A DNA stretch of 64,000 bases from Pyxicephalus adspersus. Lineage: Eukaryota; Chordata; Amphibia; Anura; Pyxicephalidae. The notes under the pieces were generated by a model. It did not search any database, was not told the DNA's origin, and worked only from the letters and a program-made list of their open reading frames with translations. Shown here piece by piece: positions 1 to 11,702 of this stretch (the first letter of the stretch is position 1; each line of letters starts with the position of its first letter). Both the position numbers and the translations under genes were made by a program. Where the stretch lies: contig NC_092858.1 of assembly GCF_032062135.1 (NCBI RefSeq), positions 168,994,801-169,058,800 on the forward strand. Reading direction: 5' to 3'.

Positions 1-362
1 TGCTGGCTTTTGTGTCTGAACACAGTAATGATTAAAAAGAGAGTCTGACCTGCTTTTCCTGCAATGCAAACACTTTTTCAGTAGGACACGTTGCATCCAC
101 AGAAACACAATGCAAAGCAAACGATGTTAAATGCAGAACCGTCATCCTCTCTGCACCATTGAAGTTAAGGGGAATGTGCTGACCTGAGCTTCAAACACGG
201 AATATCAACATCGACATGCACAAGCCTTAAAATAGTATTCTCTGTGCAGTTTCTGGAACAGAATATAAAGTCTTGTAAAATTGGAATTCTTTCCTTTTCG
301 GAATTACCAGTTGGAAAACATAATTAAAAACCATAATCTATGTGGCCGATATCTCAACAGAC

Positions 363-692
363 ACTAAGGCTTCGTACAATCGTTAAGACTTTTGCTGTCG
401 GAAAGGATCTTTTACGATCATTTCCAACATAAAAGACTTAAAGATACATAAACGAACGATGTACATACACCACCATTCTACTCTATGCAGAGGGGAGGGA
501 GGAGAGCGAGCGAGTGGCACCCAGCTGCGCTCTCTTCCCTTGTATTACGATCATTCGTCGTTTGTGGATTTGCCAGGACAGATCCATGAACGATGTCGGA
601 CAAGCGCTGTATACACGCCAGATTCTCCTCCGATATTAGCCCTGAGGTGATAATCGGACGAGAATCATTTGATGTGTGTACATAGCCTAAGT
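363..692 (+). mobile_element. MITE-like element, about 330 bp, with imperfect terminal inverted repeats
   Basis: The left end ACTAAGGCTTCGTACA is matched in inverted form by the right end TGTACATAGCCTAAGT, with a few mismatches. The interior, including ATGTACATACACCACCATTC and TTTGCCAGGACAG, recurs at 29119-29466 and in decayed form at 15240-15540. No coding capacity and no clean target-site duplication was seen, so the superfamily is not assigned. Confidence 0.6.
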
Positions 693-715
693 GAGAGACA
701 ACGCAATTGCACCAA

Positions 716-790
716 TTGTTATTATTATTATTATTATTATTAATAAACAGGATTTATATAGCGCCAACATATTAACGCAGCGCTGAATTG
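716..790 (-). repeat. (TTA)n and L2-like 3' tail
   Basis: A TTATTATTA run is followed by AACAGGATTTATATAGCGCC and AACATATT, the inverted form of a 3' tail present many times in this window. The tail resembles the ends of L2-clade LINEs and SINEs that share them. Only the tail is present. Confidence 0.6.
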
Positions 791-2010
791 TTCCCTCTTG
801 ATGCCAATCTACCAGACTGAATATTAAAGGAGTTCTTTTTTTGGATAGGTAAAACTTCAGTCAATCTTTCTGCTGCCCAAAACTGGAAATAATTTTGTAA
901 AAATATAAAAGCCATGTTTAACACTACAATAATAATATAAGTTTGCTAAAAATACTTTCCCTTCAAAGTTAGAATGCACACCATTGGCACCGATACCTCT
1001 CCGAGATCCAACAATGGCCTTGTCAACCAACAATTACAGCAATAGCCTGACTGAAAATAAACGACCCACTTCTATTCTTCTGGCTGCTTAAAAGACCGCT
1101 GGCCCTTCCAAGGCTTTTCAGTAGTCAAACATCGTACCCATGTCTTTGTTGTGAATGAAAGGCCCCTTGGCATAACCACTGACTCACATTTTTAATTCTC
1201 AAACCCTGAGTTCACCTTGTCAACTGTTCTCGGAAATCAAAGCTCGGAGATGCCAGGAAAAGACGTTAAGAAAGATCCCATGTCTTGCTGGCAGCCACAA
1301 AGCTATGGGCAATCTATTATGGGGTCATTAGGAGCTTACGCCATTCTGCATTTCCAGCCCTTATCTATGATGTGTAGATTCCATGGCTAACAGTAAAGCG
1401 ATGGAGTCCAATATTAGGTCTCAGAACAGCAAGATAAAACCAATGGAGGTCCAAGCTCCACCAAACTGTCAAAGGCACAGTGGTGCCATTTTCCTCTCTT
1501 GGGTCTTCTGTAATATATACGGATAAACAATGAAGATACCCAACCGTTAACCATGAACCACCTTTATCTGGACTGGTGAGAGGAAACAAATACAGCAGAG
1601 AAGTTGCCATCTTAGACAAATACTACATTAAAAAACTGAAAGGAGTCAACCACCGACACCCAATTATTTTGTTTTTTGGTGGATTTGCCCTATAGATGAC
1701 TTTCCAGTTTTACCTTGGATCATCATTACTCAGCAAAAATGCAGCAGGAAGTGGCCAGGTGGCATCAACTTCATTAATGAGATCGAGAATTGTAAAGCTT
1801 ACCAAGCATGTAATAATTGGACAGTACAGCTATATATGACTACCTAGAATGGGCTGAGTCTGTGTCGATCCTTCCTTTCCTAGTCTGGTGGATCCAAAGG
1901 AGCCTAGTACATACATTAGTTGCCTTTAACAATGCATTTGATGAATACCTTCCTGGAATAAAACTTTAACCTATAAGTGAAAATCGGCACCATATAAAAT
2001 TGGCACTTAC

Positions 2011-2262
2011 CCCTCTTTTCCCAGCCTCCTCATTCAGTGCAGTTATCCAAGCCTTCAGCCACTGGCTCCTCCAACTATTCAAAGACAAAATCCAGGACAA
2101 CAGAGAATCCGCCTCGCTGTGCTCACCAGAATACCCCAATTTCACTTTGCGGCTCCACAATCCACTCCAAACATTCTGGAAGAGATAAATGGCAAGCGTG
2201 ACCACAGCAGCAACAAACAGGGTCACCAGCCCAAGCCACTGAGGGTCTCCAAACCAAGACAT
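2011..2262 (-). CDS. C2CD2: C2CD2, coding exon 1 (N-terminal 84 residues)
   Basis: The exon opens with ATG at 2262 (MSWFGDPQWLGLV) and stays open for 84 codons to a strong donor, GGG|GTAAGT, after 2011, ending in phase 0. Residues about 8-28 form one hydrophobic helix, fitting the N-terminal membrane anchor of the C2CD2/TMEM24 family. The segment SLLSWILSLNSW...WITALNEEA corresponds to the conserved start of the family's lipid-binding (SMP-like) region, which precedes the C2 domain. C2CD2L (TMEM24) works at ER-plasma membrane contacts; a similar site for this protein is inference. The neighbours ZBTB21 and UMODL1 favour C2CD2 over its paralogue. Only this exon is in the window. Confidence 0.8.
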
Positions 2263-2850
2263 GGCTTTGTGCAGTCAACACATCAAAAAGAGGTCACCAA
2301 AGAATCTTCATAAAGAAGCAAATACGTTCCAGTAGATGCGTAATATTCCTTACGGGTTGTCTCACCAGGAAAAAAGGAAATAACATAAAATAGACCGTTC
2401 AACTTCCATGTCTGATGTCTCCTAAAAGAAGGTCATGAAGAAGATGCGATCAGGAGAAAAAGACTGGAGCACTGGTATGGTGGAGCTGTAATTCCTGGTG
2501 AGGAGAAGAAGACGGTACAAGCGCTGTATTTGGTAGACTGGTTCTTAGCATGCCTGGTTCTCAACTCCGCCGAAGGAGGCAATAACGCTGCAACTGGCAT
2601 AGACGTAGCAAAAACTCCCTGATCTCAGACCTGCCGGAGTAACGTCATCTTCGTCATGTTTTAGCTGGAAGGTGAATCCCAAGAACAAGGAAGCTCATTC
2701 TTTCCTCTCCTGCAATACTCTTTCAGTTTTGAAATCCCACAAGCTTTAGAAGATATGCCTTCCAGGAAAAACGTAGGTAGTCGCCGGTTCCTCAGCTCGG
2801 AGGTTGCGAAGGCACAATGAGGTAACGACACTAGGATGGACAGAACACAC
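2263..2850 (-). promoter_or_regulatory. C2CD2: Candidate C2CD2 5' UTR and promoter region
   Basis: This is the DNA directly upstream of the C2CD2 start codon. The part at about 2540-2660 is mildly enriched in CpG and has a CRE-like TGACGTTA on the minus strand. No strong splice acceptor lies just 5' of the ATG, so transcription may start here. No TATA or CCAAT box was convincing and the start site is not determined. Confidence 0.3.
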
Positions 2851-3329
2851 AGCAGTCATTAAATAGGAAATAAATAAAGCATTAGACAAGTTTCAGTTTG
2901 CAAAAACTGTTTTGGTAGGTGAGTCATCGGATAGGTTATCGTACACACCCAGAGGGCCGAGAGGTGAACAACAAAACATTGAAAAGGGACACCATCATTA
3001 CACAGTGTATAATGTTTACATTTCTAGCGTGTTGTAATATGCAACAGGATCATTTAAAAGCTGTCTTGCGTTCCATACAACGAACTTTGCCTGGGCTGAG
3101 ATAAAGTCTTTAAGGTTGTTGCAGGCAGGAGAAAACATTTCCTCCGTCACCTAGACTTTGTACCTTGATAGCAAATGACAAGGTGGTCTAAATGATTGGA
3201 TACATTTCAAACAAAGAAGAAAAATAACAACCCAAAATAACAAATCACATTGCATTGCCACCCTATAGAAAGATATAGGTAGCGTAATGGTACTAACAGT
3301 CCTAAAGAATCACTGGGGCATTCTCAGGG
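2851..3329. other. Intergenic, no feature recognised
   Basis: AT-rich DNA without coding signature, obvious repeats or promoter elements. Confidence 0.5.
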
Positions 3330-3705
3330 CTGCCATCTTTTTCCTCCCAGCTGCCAGGGTTTTATTGCAGAAGGAGATAGGTCAGTGCTCTCGCCAGCCC
3401 CTTTCACCCGACACTTTTCAGTAACCACCCAGCTGTTTTTGGGTGTTTACTAAAGAGTTGGTCATAATACAGGGGCTGACACCTACCTATAATTTCTTCC
3501 CACCCAACTTAAAAAAAAATTCTGGGTTAAACACAGCAGGTGATGTCCCTTCTGCAATAAGCATATGCTTACCTGCCTGATCACTTGCGCATGTGCAACT
3601 CAGCACTGGTTGCCAGATTAACCTGGGGTTACGGGGACTGAATGAATTCTGGTGCACATGCGTGGGAGTTACGTCATCCTGGACAATCAAGATGGCAATT
3701 AGGAA
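3330..3705. repeat. Dispersed repeat with CACCCAGCTG core
   Basis: The motifs ACTTTTCAGTAACCACCCAG and, further on, GTTACGTCATCCTGG plus CAATCAAGATGGC recur at 15790-16430 and partly at 20725-20900 and 27360-27490. The pieces keep the same order, so they look like one old repeat family rather than separate motifs. No coding capacity was seen. Confidence 0.5.
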
Positions 3706-4654
3706 GAGATAGCATTGCCCTTTGATGGAACAGGGACAGACGGGTATAGCAGAGTTTAGTTACTCCTTAATGTTGGGTTAATCGCAACCCTGGATCAACA
3801 TTGTACCAATCAGGTATCCAATACTTTACTGGCTTCTGTTCCACCCACGTCACTCCATCAAGAAACATTGAGGACTTCCTGTGCCAATGGTCTTCAATTG
3901 TTTCCAACTATCTAAAGACTACAGAACAGCTCCTGCCTGGATGATGGAAGGAAAGTGGAAAACGTGGTGGAGTGTTCTGCTGTTCTATCCACAAAGAATG
4001 TAGAAGAGTGAGAGTTGTCACCCTAAGACAGGAAGTGCATTACTAGCAGGAAATAAAATCTGTAATTCAGCAAACTCATAATTGGTGATCGGCAACATCT
4101 TACATTTGGGTTTAGATGATTTTTTTTAAAAAAAGTGTTTTTGTTCAATTTAAATAAATCAAAGTTGGAACCGGATGGCAAGAAATCATTATAAAAACAT
4201 CACCCCCCCCTCGCCACAAATTCACAAAGTAATGTTCCGTCGCTGTATGATCTCCAGAAAAGCTTTTGTTTATACAGCTGCGAGCTTCTGACGGCAAAAT
4301 ACATATTTGCAACACGTTTGTTATGCGTCATGTTACCATGGCAACATCGGCCAAACGGCAAAAGGCCGACATAACCCCCATCACAGCCGGATTTCTACAC
4401 AAATGTAATAAAACAAGGACATTAACTCCTTTAGGGATGGAGATATTTATGTAAATAGACTAACCGAGGATGGCGACAACGATCAGCAAATGGGAATCCA
4501 TGTATTGGGACTCCAATACTGGTAATATGCTCGTACAATGTTCGGGGACAGCAAAGGTCTACTACACATGAACACATACGAGGGTTCAATAAAAACAGCA
4601 AACTGGTAAATGTTTTTTCGGAATTCTGAAATTCCAAGGAAATTACAGCTTTAA
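3706..4654. other. Intergenic, no feature recognised
   Basis: No gene or mobile element recognised. A short C-run lies near 4201-4210. Confidence 0.4.
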
Positions 4655-5405
4655 GGGTCAAGTTTTAGGGTCGGGTTGACCAGAGGCGGGTCAATCCAAC
4701 TCAAGACACTGGCCAATACAAACTGGGAAAAGGCCAACTTGACCAAACTAACGAGCAAGTCAACTCAACCTGGCATGCTGGTCAACCCAGTCCAGAAGGC
4801 TGATCAGCCTGACCAAACCCAGGGGAAAAGTCAATCCAAGCCAGAAGCTTGGGCAGTCTGGCCAAGCCCAGGGCCAGGTCAACCCAACACGGAAGGCTGA
4901 TCAGACTTAGCAAACCTAGGGAAAGGTCAACTCAGCTCAAGGTGCTGATCAGTGTGGTAAATACACAAGGGCAGGTCAGAAAGCCTGATCAGCATGTCCA
5001 AACCCAAGGGGCAAGTTAACCTAAACCAGAAAGTTGATCGGCATGGCAAAACCTAGGAGGAAGGTCAACCCAACCCAGAAAGTTGGTCAGCTTGGACAGA
5101 CCTTGGGGAACGTCAACGCAACTCGAGGTGCTGGTCAACCCAAACCAGAATTCTGGTCAGCCTGGCCAAACCAAGGAGGTCAACCAAACCCAGAAAGCTG
5201 ATCACTCTGACCAAACCTAGGACAAGGTCAACTCAGCTCAAGGTGCTGGTCAAACCCAACCAAGAAGGTTGGTCAGTCTGGCCAAACCCAGGAACAGGTC
5301 AACCCAACCCAGAAGGCTTAATAAACTGACCAAACCTGGGGGCAGGTCAACCCAACCCAGAAGGTTAGTCAGCCAAACATAGGGTGTAGGTCAACCCAAC
5401 CAGCA
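4655..5405 (+). repeat. Minisatellite, about 47-56 bp unit, roughly 14 degenerate copies
   Basis: The unit is built on GGTCAACCCAACCCAGAAGG followed by CTGGTCAGCCTGACCAAACC and CAGGG. It repeats from about 4660 to 5400 with variable unit length and point differences. Short reading frames within it are by-products of the repeat. Confidence 0.85.
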
Positions 5406-6635
5406 ATTTAAAAGCAGATCAAAACATCTAAATGTTTATTTATTTCTCCAGCCAAAACTTGTTAGTAAAATATTGAAGTCTCTTAGGAAATTCTCACCCC
5501 ATATCGGAGATAACCAGGACATTCAGGAAAAAGTTTTTTTTTTGGTAACAGACAGCAAAAATTAGGTGTGTGCATCCTGCCAAAACGTCTTTAGTTTAGT
5601 ATGGAGCAGGGAAGGGTTAAAACCCCTATCAGGTTTTATTTTTGCTGTCCATAACCCTATAGGGTCACTTTCCTTAATTCCCTGTCCCTTCCGGTCCGAT
5701 GACAACATTATCACTGGAACAGGAAGTGCTCCTTCAGCAAAGCTTAGACAGAAGTCAGAGGTGACTCAGCCAGCTGATAAAAGAAGAAACCTTATAGAAG
5801 GATCTCTGATTATTAATAGGCTGCATTATTATGGCACACATTCACCTACTTCAATAAAATGCGTACTTGTGAATCTGCCCCTCAACTTTCCCTACTCCAT
5901 TCAATAGAGAAATCCACCTTTTTATATCTGGGACTTCCAGTTCTGTTGTGGAGCCAATGTTACCGTACAGATCCTCCTATGGCCTCCAGCCAGCGTGTCT
6001 ATAGGAGTGGGCGATCTTCCTGTACATGTGTGAATGCTGGGAAACGCTGTATGTAAATATTTACACCACCCAGACAAATATAACCTGCTCTGCACTGCTC
6101 CCTGCAAATATAGGGAGTGAGTGAGGAGCCGGAATCCTGCTACCGAAGGATGAAGATTTGCATGGCAAATTGGAGGCCGATTTCTTGTTCTTACCTATAA
6201 AATATAGGAATGGCAGAGTAATCCTTAGCATTAGGAGGCACTCCCTGCTCCCCGAGCATTGCATTTTTCACAATATTTAGCAACCATGTAGGTAAATAAA
6301 CAGTGGTGGGGAGCAGTGGGTGGATATGAACAGAACTGGAACTGACTGCAGACTGACTTTAGCACAGTTGCAGGGTTCCCCGGACAGATCACAGATTCAT
6401 TTTATTGTTTACTTGGTAAGGGTTTGTTATAATTATGCTGCACGACACTGACTGTGCCAGGAGTTTGGATTACTCACTATGCATTATTTAAATACGTAAT
6501 AAAAACGTAGACGCAAGACGATCGCAAGCTGCGGGAACATACAAATGAACCCATTCAAATCTATTTGAAACAGACTCATCACCTGTATGGGACAGGACAA
6601 TCAACCCATGTGAAGGTGGGCAGGCTAACACCCGG
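5406..6635. other. Intergenic, no feature recognised
   Basis: A frame open for about 110 codons near 5566-5907 has no recognisable domain or codon pattern. No repeats were identified with confidence. Confidence 0.4.
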
Positions 6636-7225
6636 ATAATCTAGCTGACTGCCTGACGCCAACTTCCCTACACCCGCGCCCTTGCGCCAAATTCCTGAAG
6701 CCTTAGCATCGACTCCCAGACGCCCGTGCTCTTGCGCTGACTCCGACGCCCGCGCCCTTGCGCCATCTCCCTGACGCCTGCGCCCTAAAGCCAACACCCT
6801 GAAGCCTGCACCCTTGCGCCAATTCCGATGCTTGCACCCTTGTGCCAACTCCCTGACGCCCGCACGCCGACTCTTCCACGCCCACCTCCTTGCGCCAACT
6901 TCCTGACGCCCGCACGCCGACTCTTCCATGCCCTTCTCCTTGTGCCAACTCCCTGACGCCCTTGCACATCTGTCTGACGACCGCGCCTAGCGGCAACTCT
7001 CCGACGCCCGCGCCCTAGCGCAGACTCCCTGACGCCCGCACCCTAGCACCGAATCACTGATGCCCGCGCCCTTGCACCAACTCCCTGACGCCCACACCCT
7101 AGCGCCAACTCTCTGAAGCCAGCGTCCTAGCGCCAACTTCCCGACGCCGGCGCGTCAACTTCACGACGCCGAAGCCCGCGCCCAAGCGCCAACTTCCTGA
7201 CACCAATATTTTCACACCAACTTCC
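6636..7225 (+). repeat. CpG-rich minisatellite, 28-bp unit, about 20 copies
   Basis: The unit is close to GCGCCAACTCCCTGACGCCC plus GCGCCCTT and repeats about twenty times. Some neighbouring pairs form 56-bp dimers containing CGCACGCCGACTCTTCCA. The tract is much richer in CpG than its surroundings. The low-complexity Arg/Ala/Ser/Gly frames on the minus strand come from the repeat and are not genes. Confidence 0.9.
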
Positions 7226-8336
7226 TAGCCGTTGCTTTACCAATGCTTTACAGATATACAACTCCTGATCATTAATACTAATATATCCGCTTACATAACA
7301 AATAAAGACCATCTGGGAAAATTCAAACATGGCTTTAATGTACAGCTTCCTCTTTATCTTTGGCAAGGTACCACTTTGATTCTGTGGGGGGTATTTAAGA
7401 TACCAATTATTACATTATTTTCTTATAGTTTGCAAGGTGTGGCCAGGTGTGTCATTGGGTTACATACTTTGAGCTAAAAATTGCCCCTCTTCCCAATCTC
7501 CAATCATTGGGAGGGGAGGATGAGGGGCAGAAATAGAATAGCGTGTCTTCAGGCATTATCTCCATTAAGTGTTATTAACGGGACATTTCCGTCATACTCG
7601 TCCCTACACCCAGTCATTACAGACCTAATGAAAGTTTTATCATCATCCGTCCTCCATTCACAGAGGCAGCACAAAGACATCTCACGCTCCCAGGCATCTT
7701 CATTAAGTGAAAGCAGAGAGGTGTAATTATATGACGGGGAGAACAAAATCTGATCCAACACCGGGGGAGTGCAAAACTCCCAGCACTGCAAGAGTTTCCT
7801 CACTTCCTGTCTGGTAAAAGGTTGTCACCAAACCAGGAAGTGAGGAGAAATCCCTCCATACAGCAAGAAAACCCATCAGGGGTTCTCTAATTGTTCCCTA
7901 TTTTATCCAAAGCCAGCCAAAGGGAACGTCCTGTGTTACTTACTTTAACAACACACCTGTGTACATTGGTATATTATAGTGCTGGGTGGCTGGTGGTTAG
8001 GGAGCGCATCTGGCTGAATTACTAAAAATGTTCAGGTCAAGTAGTGCACTGGGAGGTAATCCCATTCACAGTATTGGATTGTAGATATAGACTTTCTACA
8101 GCGCTACATAATATGTTGGCCCTATAAAAAACACAAGATAATGATACAAAACTGTAGCATTGCCAGGTGCAATCATTCCAGTCACCTGACTGGTTTAGCA
8201 ACACTCAACTATGAACAGGTTCTCTTTACCATCCATTCAATCCATTCTAAGGCAGATAAAGATCTCACTTCCTGAATGTGGAATTCACCTTTATACAGGT
8301 GTGACTACAGAGGGCCGATATGTACAAAACTATCAC
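7226..8336. other. Intergenic, mostly unrecognised
   Basis: A short piece of the L2-like tail (CAGCGCTACATAATATGTTG) lies near 8100. Nothing else was recognised. Confidence 0.4.
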
Positions 8337-8352
8337 ACATACACACATATGT

Positions 8353-8395
<43 letters not shown>
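8337..8395 (+). repeat. (CA)n microsatellite
   Basis: A nearly pure CA dinucleotide run, preceded by CATACACACATATGTG, extends over about 58 bp. Confidence 0.95.
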
Positions 8396-8396
<1 letters not shown>

Positions 8397-8944
8397 ATGA
8401 CATCCCCATGTTGATCCCACAAATAATGAATTCTGATACAATGTAACCAAATAATTTCCTGATCTCCTCTGCGGGGTCATGGGATCCCTGTGTGTGATAA
8501 CGACATATCACGCCAAGCCGCCCTCCACCCATCGCTCACATGACCTGCAGGGATCGCTATTCTGTACAGCGGTCATTAAAAAGTGAAAGAATTCGGGGGG
8601 GGGGATTCAGGATCGTTTCTTACTTCCTGGAGGAACAAACAGGAACTGAACTCTCATTGTAAAGATGGGCAGCGAAAAGTCACAGCGAGCGCGTCCACCA
8701 TGGTGGGAATTTGTACAGAGAGGGGAATGAGTCCTAATAAATGTCATGTCTTTTTAGAAATGAAGGGGAAAATATTTTTTAATCAAATGTCAAATTTGTC
8801 CAAAAGTGATATTTATGTGTCTGATAAGTGACATGACATGCATCCACATTCTGCAGCGTTATGATTGGATCCCCATATCTAGTCTATGAAGAATGTAATA
8901 GGTGGAGCTGGAAAAACAAAGTGGGCAGAGACACCTGATTCCCC
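8396..8944. other. Intergenic, no feature recognised
   Basis: Contains a short G-run near 8594-8604. No coding or mobile element signature was seen. Confidence 0.4.
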
Positions 8945-9057
8945 CCAAGGTGGGCGGGGAGACCCCTTCATTCCCCCCCCCCCAGGTGGGCAGAGAGACC
9001 CCCCATTCTCCCCAGGGTAGGTGAAGAGACCCCCTCATTCTCCCCCCAGGTGGTGGG
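8945..9057 (+). repeat. G/C-skewed minisatellite running into an assembly gap
   Basis: A unit of about 35 bp containing AGGTGGGCAGAGAGACCCC and CATTCTCCCC repeats three to four times and is cut by the N-run. The array probably continues in the gap. Confidence 0.7.
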
Positions 9058-9733
9058 NNNNNNNNNNNNNNNNNNNNNNNNNNNNNNNNNNNNNNNNNNN
9101 NNNNNNNNNNNNNNNNNNNNNNNNNNNNNNNNNNNNNNNNNNNNNNNNNNNNNNNNNNNNNNNNNNNNNNNNNNNNNNNNNNNNNNNNNNNNNNNNNNNN
9201 NNNNNNNNNNNNNNNNNNNNNNNNNNNNNNNNNNNNNNNNNNNNNNNNNNNNNNNNNNNNNNNNNNNNNNNNNNNNNNNNNNNNNNNNNNNNNNNNNNNN
9301 NNNNNNNNNNNNNNNNNNNNNNNNNNNNNNNNNNNNNNNNNNNNNNNNNNNNNNNNNNNNNNNNNNNNNNNNNNNNNNNNNNNNNNNNNNNNNNNNNNNN
9401 NNNNNNNNNNNNNNNNNNNNNNNNNNNNNNNNNNNNNNNNNNNNNNNNNNNNNNNNNNNNNNNNNNNNNNNNNNNNNNNNNNNNNNNNNNNNNNNNNNNN
9501 NNNNNNNNNNNNNNNNNNNNNNNNNNNNNNNNNNNNNNNNNNNNNNNNNNNNNNNNNNNNNNNNNNNNNNNNNNNNNNNNNNNNNNNNNNNNNNNNNNNN
9601 NNNNNNNNNNNNNNNNNNNNNNNNNNNNNNNNNNNNNNNNNNNNNNNNNNNNNNNNNNNNNNNNNNNNNNNNNNNNNNNNNNNNNNNNNNNNNNNNNNNN
9701 NNNNNNNNNNNNNNNNNNNNNNNNNNNNNNNNN
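9058..9733. other. Assembly gap (676 N)
   Basis: Run of N. Its left flank is a minisatellite. Confidence 1.
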
Positions 9734-10245
9734 ATCACAGCATTTCTCAATGTCCTGAAAGCCATAGCCAACTTTATTCAGGTATCATACAGGGTAAATA
9801 TTTACTTCCTGCAGGCTCAGTGATGTGAATCTCAGTATGTGTGCAATTCTTGGCTCTTTACAAATGTCTGACACACATCAGCCCCCTGTCATAAATTTAA
9901 AATACTGCAGTCTGATAAGGAGACTGAGGAAATGTTCCTTCTTGCCTGCAGCAGATTGATGGCATCAGAGCCTAGGCAATGCCTGCAGTATGAATGTCTG
10001 ACACAGATCAGCCCCTCCTGCAGCTACAATGTTGCCGTCAGATCACTGGTGGAGGGGTGCAGGTAGAATGGCACAGGTGGCACGGTGTCCATGGCAGGGC
10101 TGCCCCAGAAACTGAGCAGCGCCCCCCCTAGGGTGTGAATGCACTGACACCAATCTATGTCTTTGGCAGCGCAGACTGTAATCAGCATTGTGGTACAGAG
10201 GGGGTCACGGGGCACCGCCACCCCCCATTATAACAGGGCACCCCC
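9734..10245. other. Intergenic between two gaps
   Basis: Contains two diverged copies of a short segment (GTCTGACACACATCAGCCCC near 9864; GTCTGACACAGATCAGCCCC near 9994). A related CCTGCAGCAG-containing segment lies near 62350. No gene seen. Confidence 0.4.
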
Positions 10246-10770
10246 NNNNNNNNNNNNNNNNNNNNNNNNNNNNNNNNNNNNNNNNNNNNNNNNNNNNNNN
10301 NNNNNNNNNNNNNNNNNNNNNNNNNNNNNNNNNNNNNNNNNNNNNNNNNNNNNNNNNNNNNNNNNNNNNNNNNNNNNNNNNNNNNNNNNNNNNNNNNNNN
10401 NNNNNNNNNNNNNNNNNNNNNNNNNNNNNNNNNNNNNNNNNNNNNNNNNNNNNNNNNNNNNNNNNNNNNNNNNNNNNNNNNNNNNNNNNNNNNNNNNNNN
10501 NNNNNNNNNNNNNNNNNNNNNNNNNNNNNNNNNNNNNNNNNNNNNNNNNNNNNNNNNNNNNNNNNNNNNNNNNNNNNNNNNNNNNNNNNNNNNNNNNNNN
10601 NNNNNNNNNNNNNNNNNNNNNNNNNNNNNNNNNNNNNNNNNNNNNNNNNNNNNNNNNNNNNNNNNNNNNNNNNNNNNNNNNNNNNNNNNNNNNNNNNNNN
10701 NNNNNNNNNNNNNNNNNNNNNNNNNNNNNNNNNNNNNNNNNNNNNNNNNNNNNNNNNNNNNNNNNNNNNN
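10246..10770. other. Assembly gap (525 N)
   Basis: Run of N. Confidence 1.
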
Positions 10771-11060
10771 CGTAATTTGCATAATACGCCCCTCCTCGAT
10801 GCAACGAGGACTCTGATTGGGACAGCTGGAAGTGGGCGGGCAGAAAGGTCGCAGCGCTGGGTGTGGGAGGAGTCAGGGATTAACTCTTTAGCTGCTGCAG
10901 AGTTTATAGCAGGAGAGGATGGGAGTATCAGTGCTGGGCACCGATCCCTGCACCGATCTGTCACCCAGTGCCTGGACTCAGCAATGACACCGCAGAAAGT
11001 CACACAGCTCTGTTTCTGGCTCCTCCAGGCTTTGGACTACAACTCCCATGATGCAGCAGG
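10771..11060. promoter_or_regulatory. Promoter-like cluster of motifs
   Basis: Within 70 bp of the gap lie an octamer ATTTGCAT (10775-10782), an inverted CCAAT box ATTGG (10816-10820), an E-box CAGCTG (10823-10828) and a GC box GGGCGGG (10834-10840). At 11036-11054 is ACTACAACTCCCATGATGC, close to the ZNF143/STAF site. No transcript is evident on either strand. ZNF143-like sites are also common inside vertebrate repeats, so this may be repeat-derived. It could be an upstream promoter of C2CD2, but no splice link is visible. Confidence 0.3.
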
Positions 11061-11548
11061 AAATGCCTGCACACAGGCTCCTCCACCCAGAACTTATCTT
11101 TCACTTTTCTGCTGCAATTAGTTCACCTGCCGATATGCAAAGTACACTGGCACAGTGCATGGGGGCCACACATAAGCCAATCTGATTGGTCGATGAAGCA
11201 TTTGCTCCAAAATATTAGGCAAAATTTCATCTTTCAATGCTTCGTGATAGATTTAGTTGAGCTAAATAAATGTTTATTTGATCAATCTGAATTTTATCAC
11301 ACAGTGCGTATTCCTTCCATTACACACCTATAGGATTCACCTGCGGTGAAAGTCACATTCACTGCTTTATCAATATACAAATGTATGACCAGCAGATCTG
11401 CATCCTAATATACAAATATCAACTGAAGGTATTTCCATGGGGCCCAGCACCCCTCCCCCGACCTATATAGCAGTGCCCGGGCCTGGCAATTAGTCGCTGA
11501 TGTCATACAGGTGAATCTGCAACTAGTGACTCCCAATCTGCATATCCT
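11061..11548. other. Intergenic, no feature recognised
   Basis: AT-rich, no coding or repeat signature identified. Confidence 0.4.
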
Positions 11549-11702
11549 TATTGCCTGTGGCTACAATTCATGCTCAATTCAAAATGTCTTTATTTGTAGC
11601 CAAGCCATTGGACTGCAGAGAGCCGAGACTACAAATGTGTCACCCCCATCTATTATACACAATGCAAGGAATCATGGGAAATGTAGTTTTCTTATAGAAA
11701 GG
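11549..11702 (+). repeat. Dispersed repeat, shared with 30086-30236
   Basis: GGCTACAATTCATGCTC, GACTACAAATGTGTCACCC and GGAATCATGGGAAATGTAG recur in inverted orientation and the same order at 30086-30236. This is an old mobile element family without visible coding sequence. Confidence 0.6.

Larger units (their letters stand above)
1..2010 (-). other. C2CD2: C2CD2 intron 1 (partial)
   Basis: This stretch lies downstream, on the minus strand, of the C2CD2 exon-1 donor at 2010/2011 and runs off the left edge. No second exon with a matching phase was recognised. It contains the MITE-like element at 363-692 and an L2-type tail at 716-790. Nothing functional was seen from about 800 to 2000. Confidence 0.6.

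Noticed and set aside
4655..5405. Possible CRISPR-like repeat array
   Set aside because: The units are contiguous and degenerate with no unique spacers, and the DNA is vertebrate.
5566..5907. 113-codon plus-strand frame upstream of C2CD2
   Set aside because: No recognisable domain, no promoter or splice context, and composition like its surroundings.
6579..6996. Overlapping minus-strand frames of about 100 codons rich in Arg, Ala, Gly and Ser
   Set aside because: They follow the 28-bp minisatellite period in several frames at once and have no domain.
8968..11003. Long open frames across the N-gaps at 9058-9733 and 10246-10770
   Set aside because: The frames are open only because N has no stop codons; the flanks show no coding pattern.
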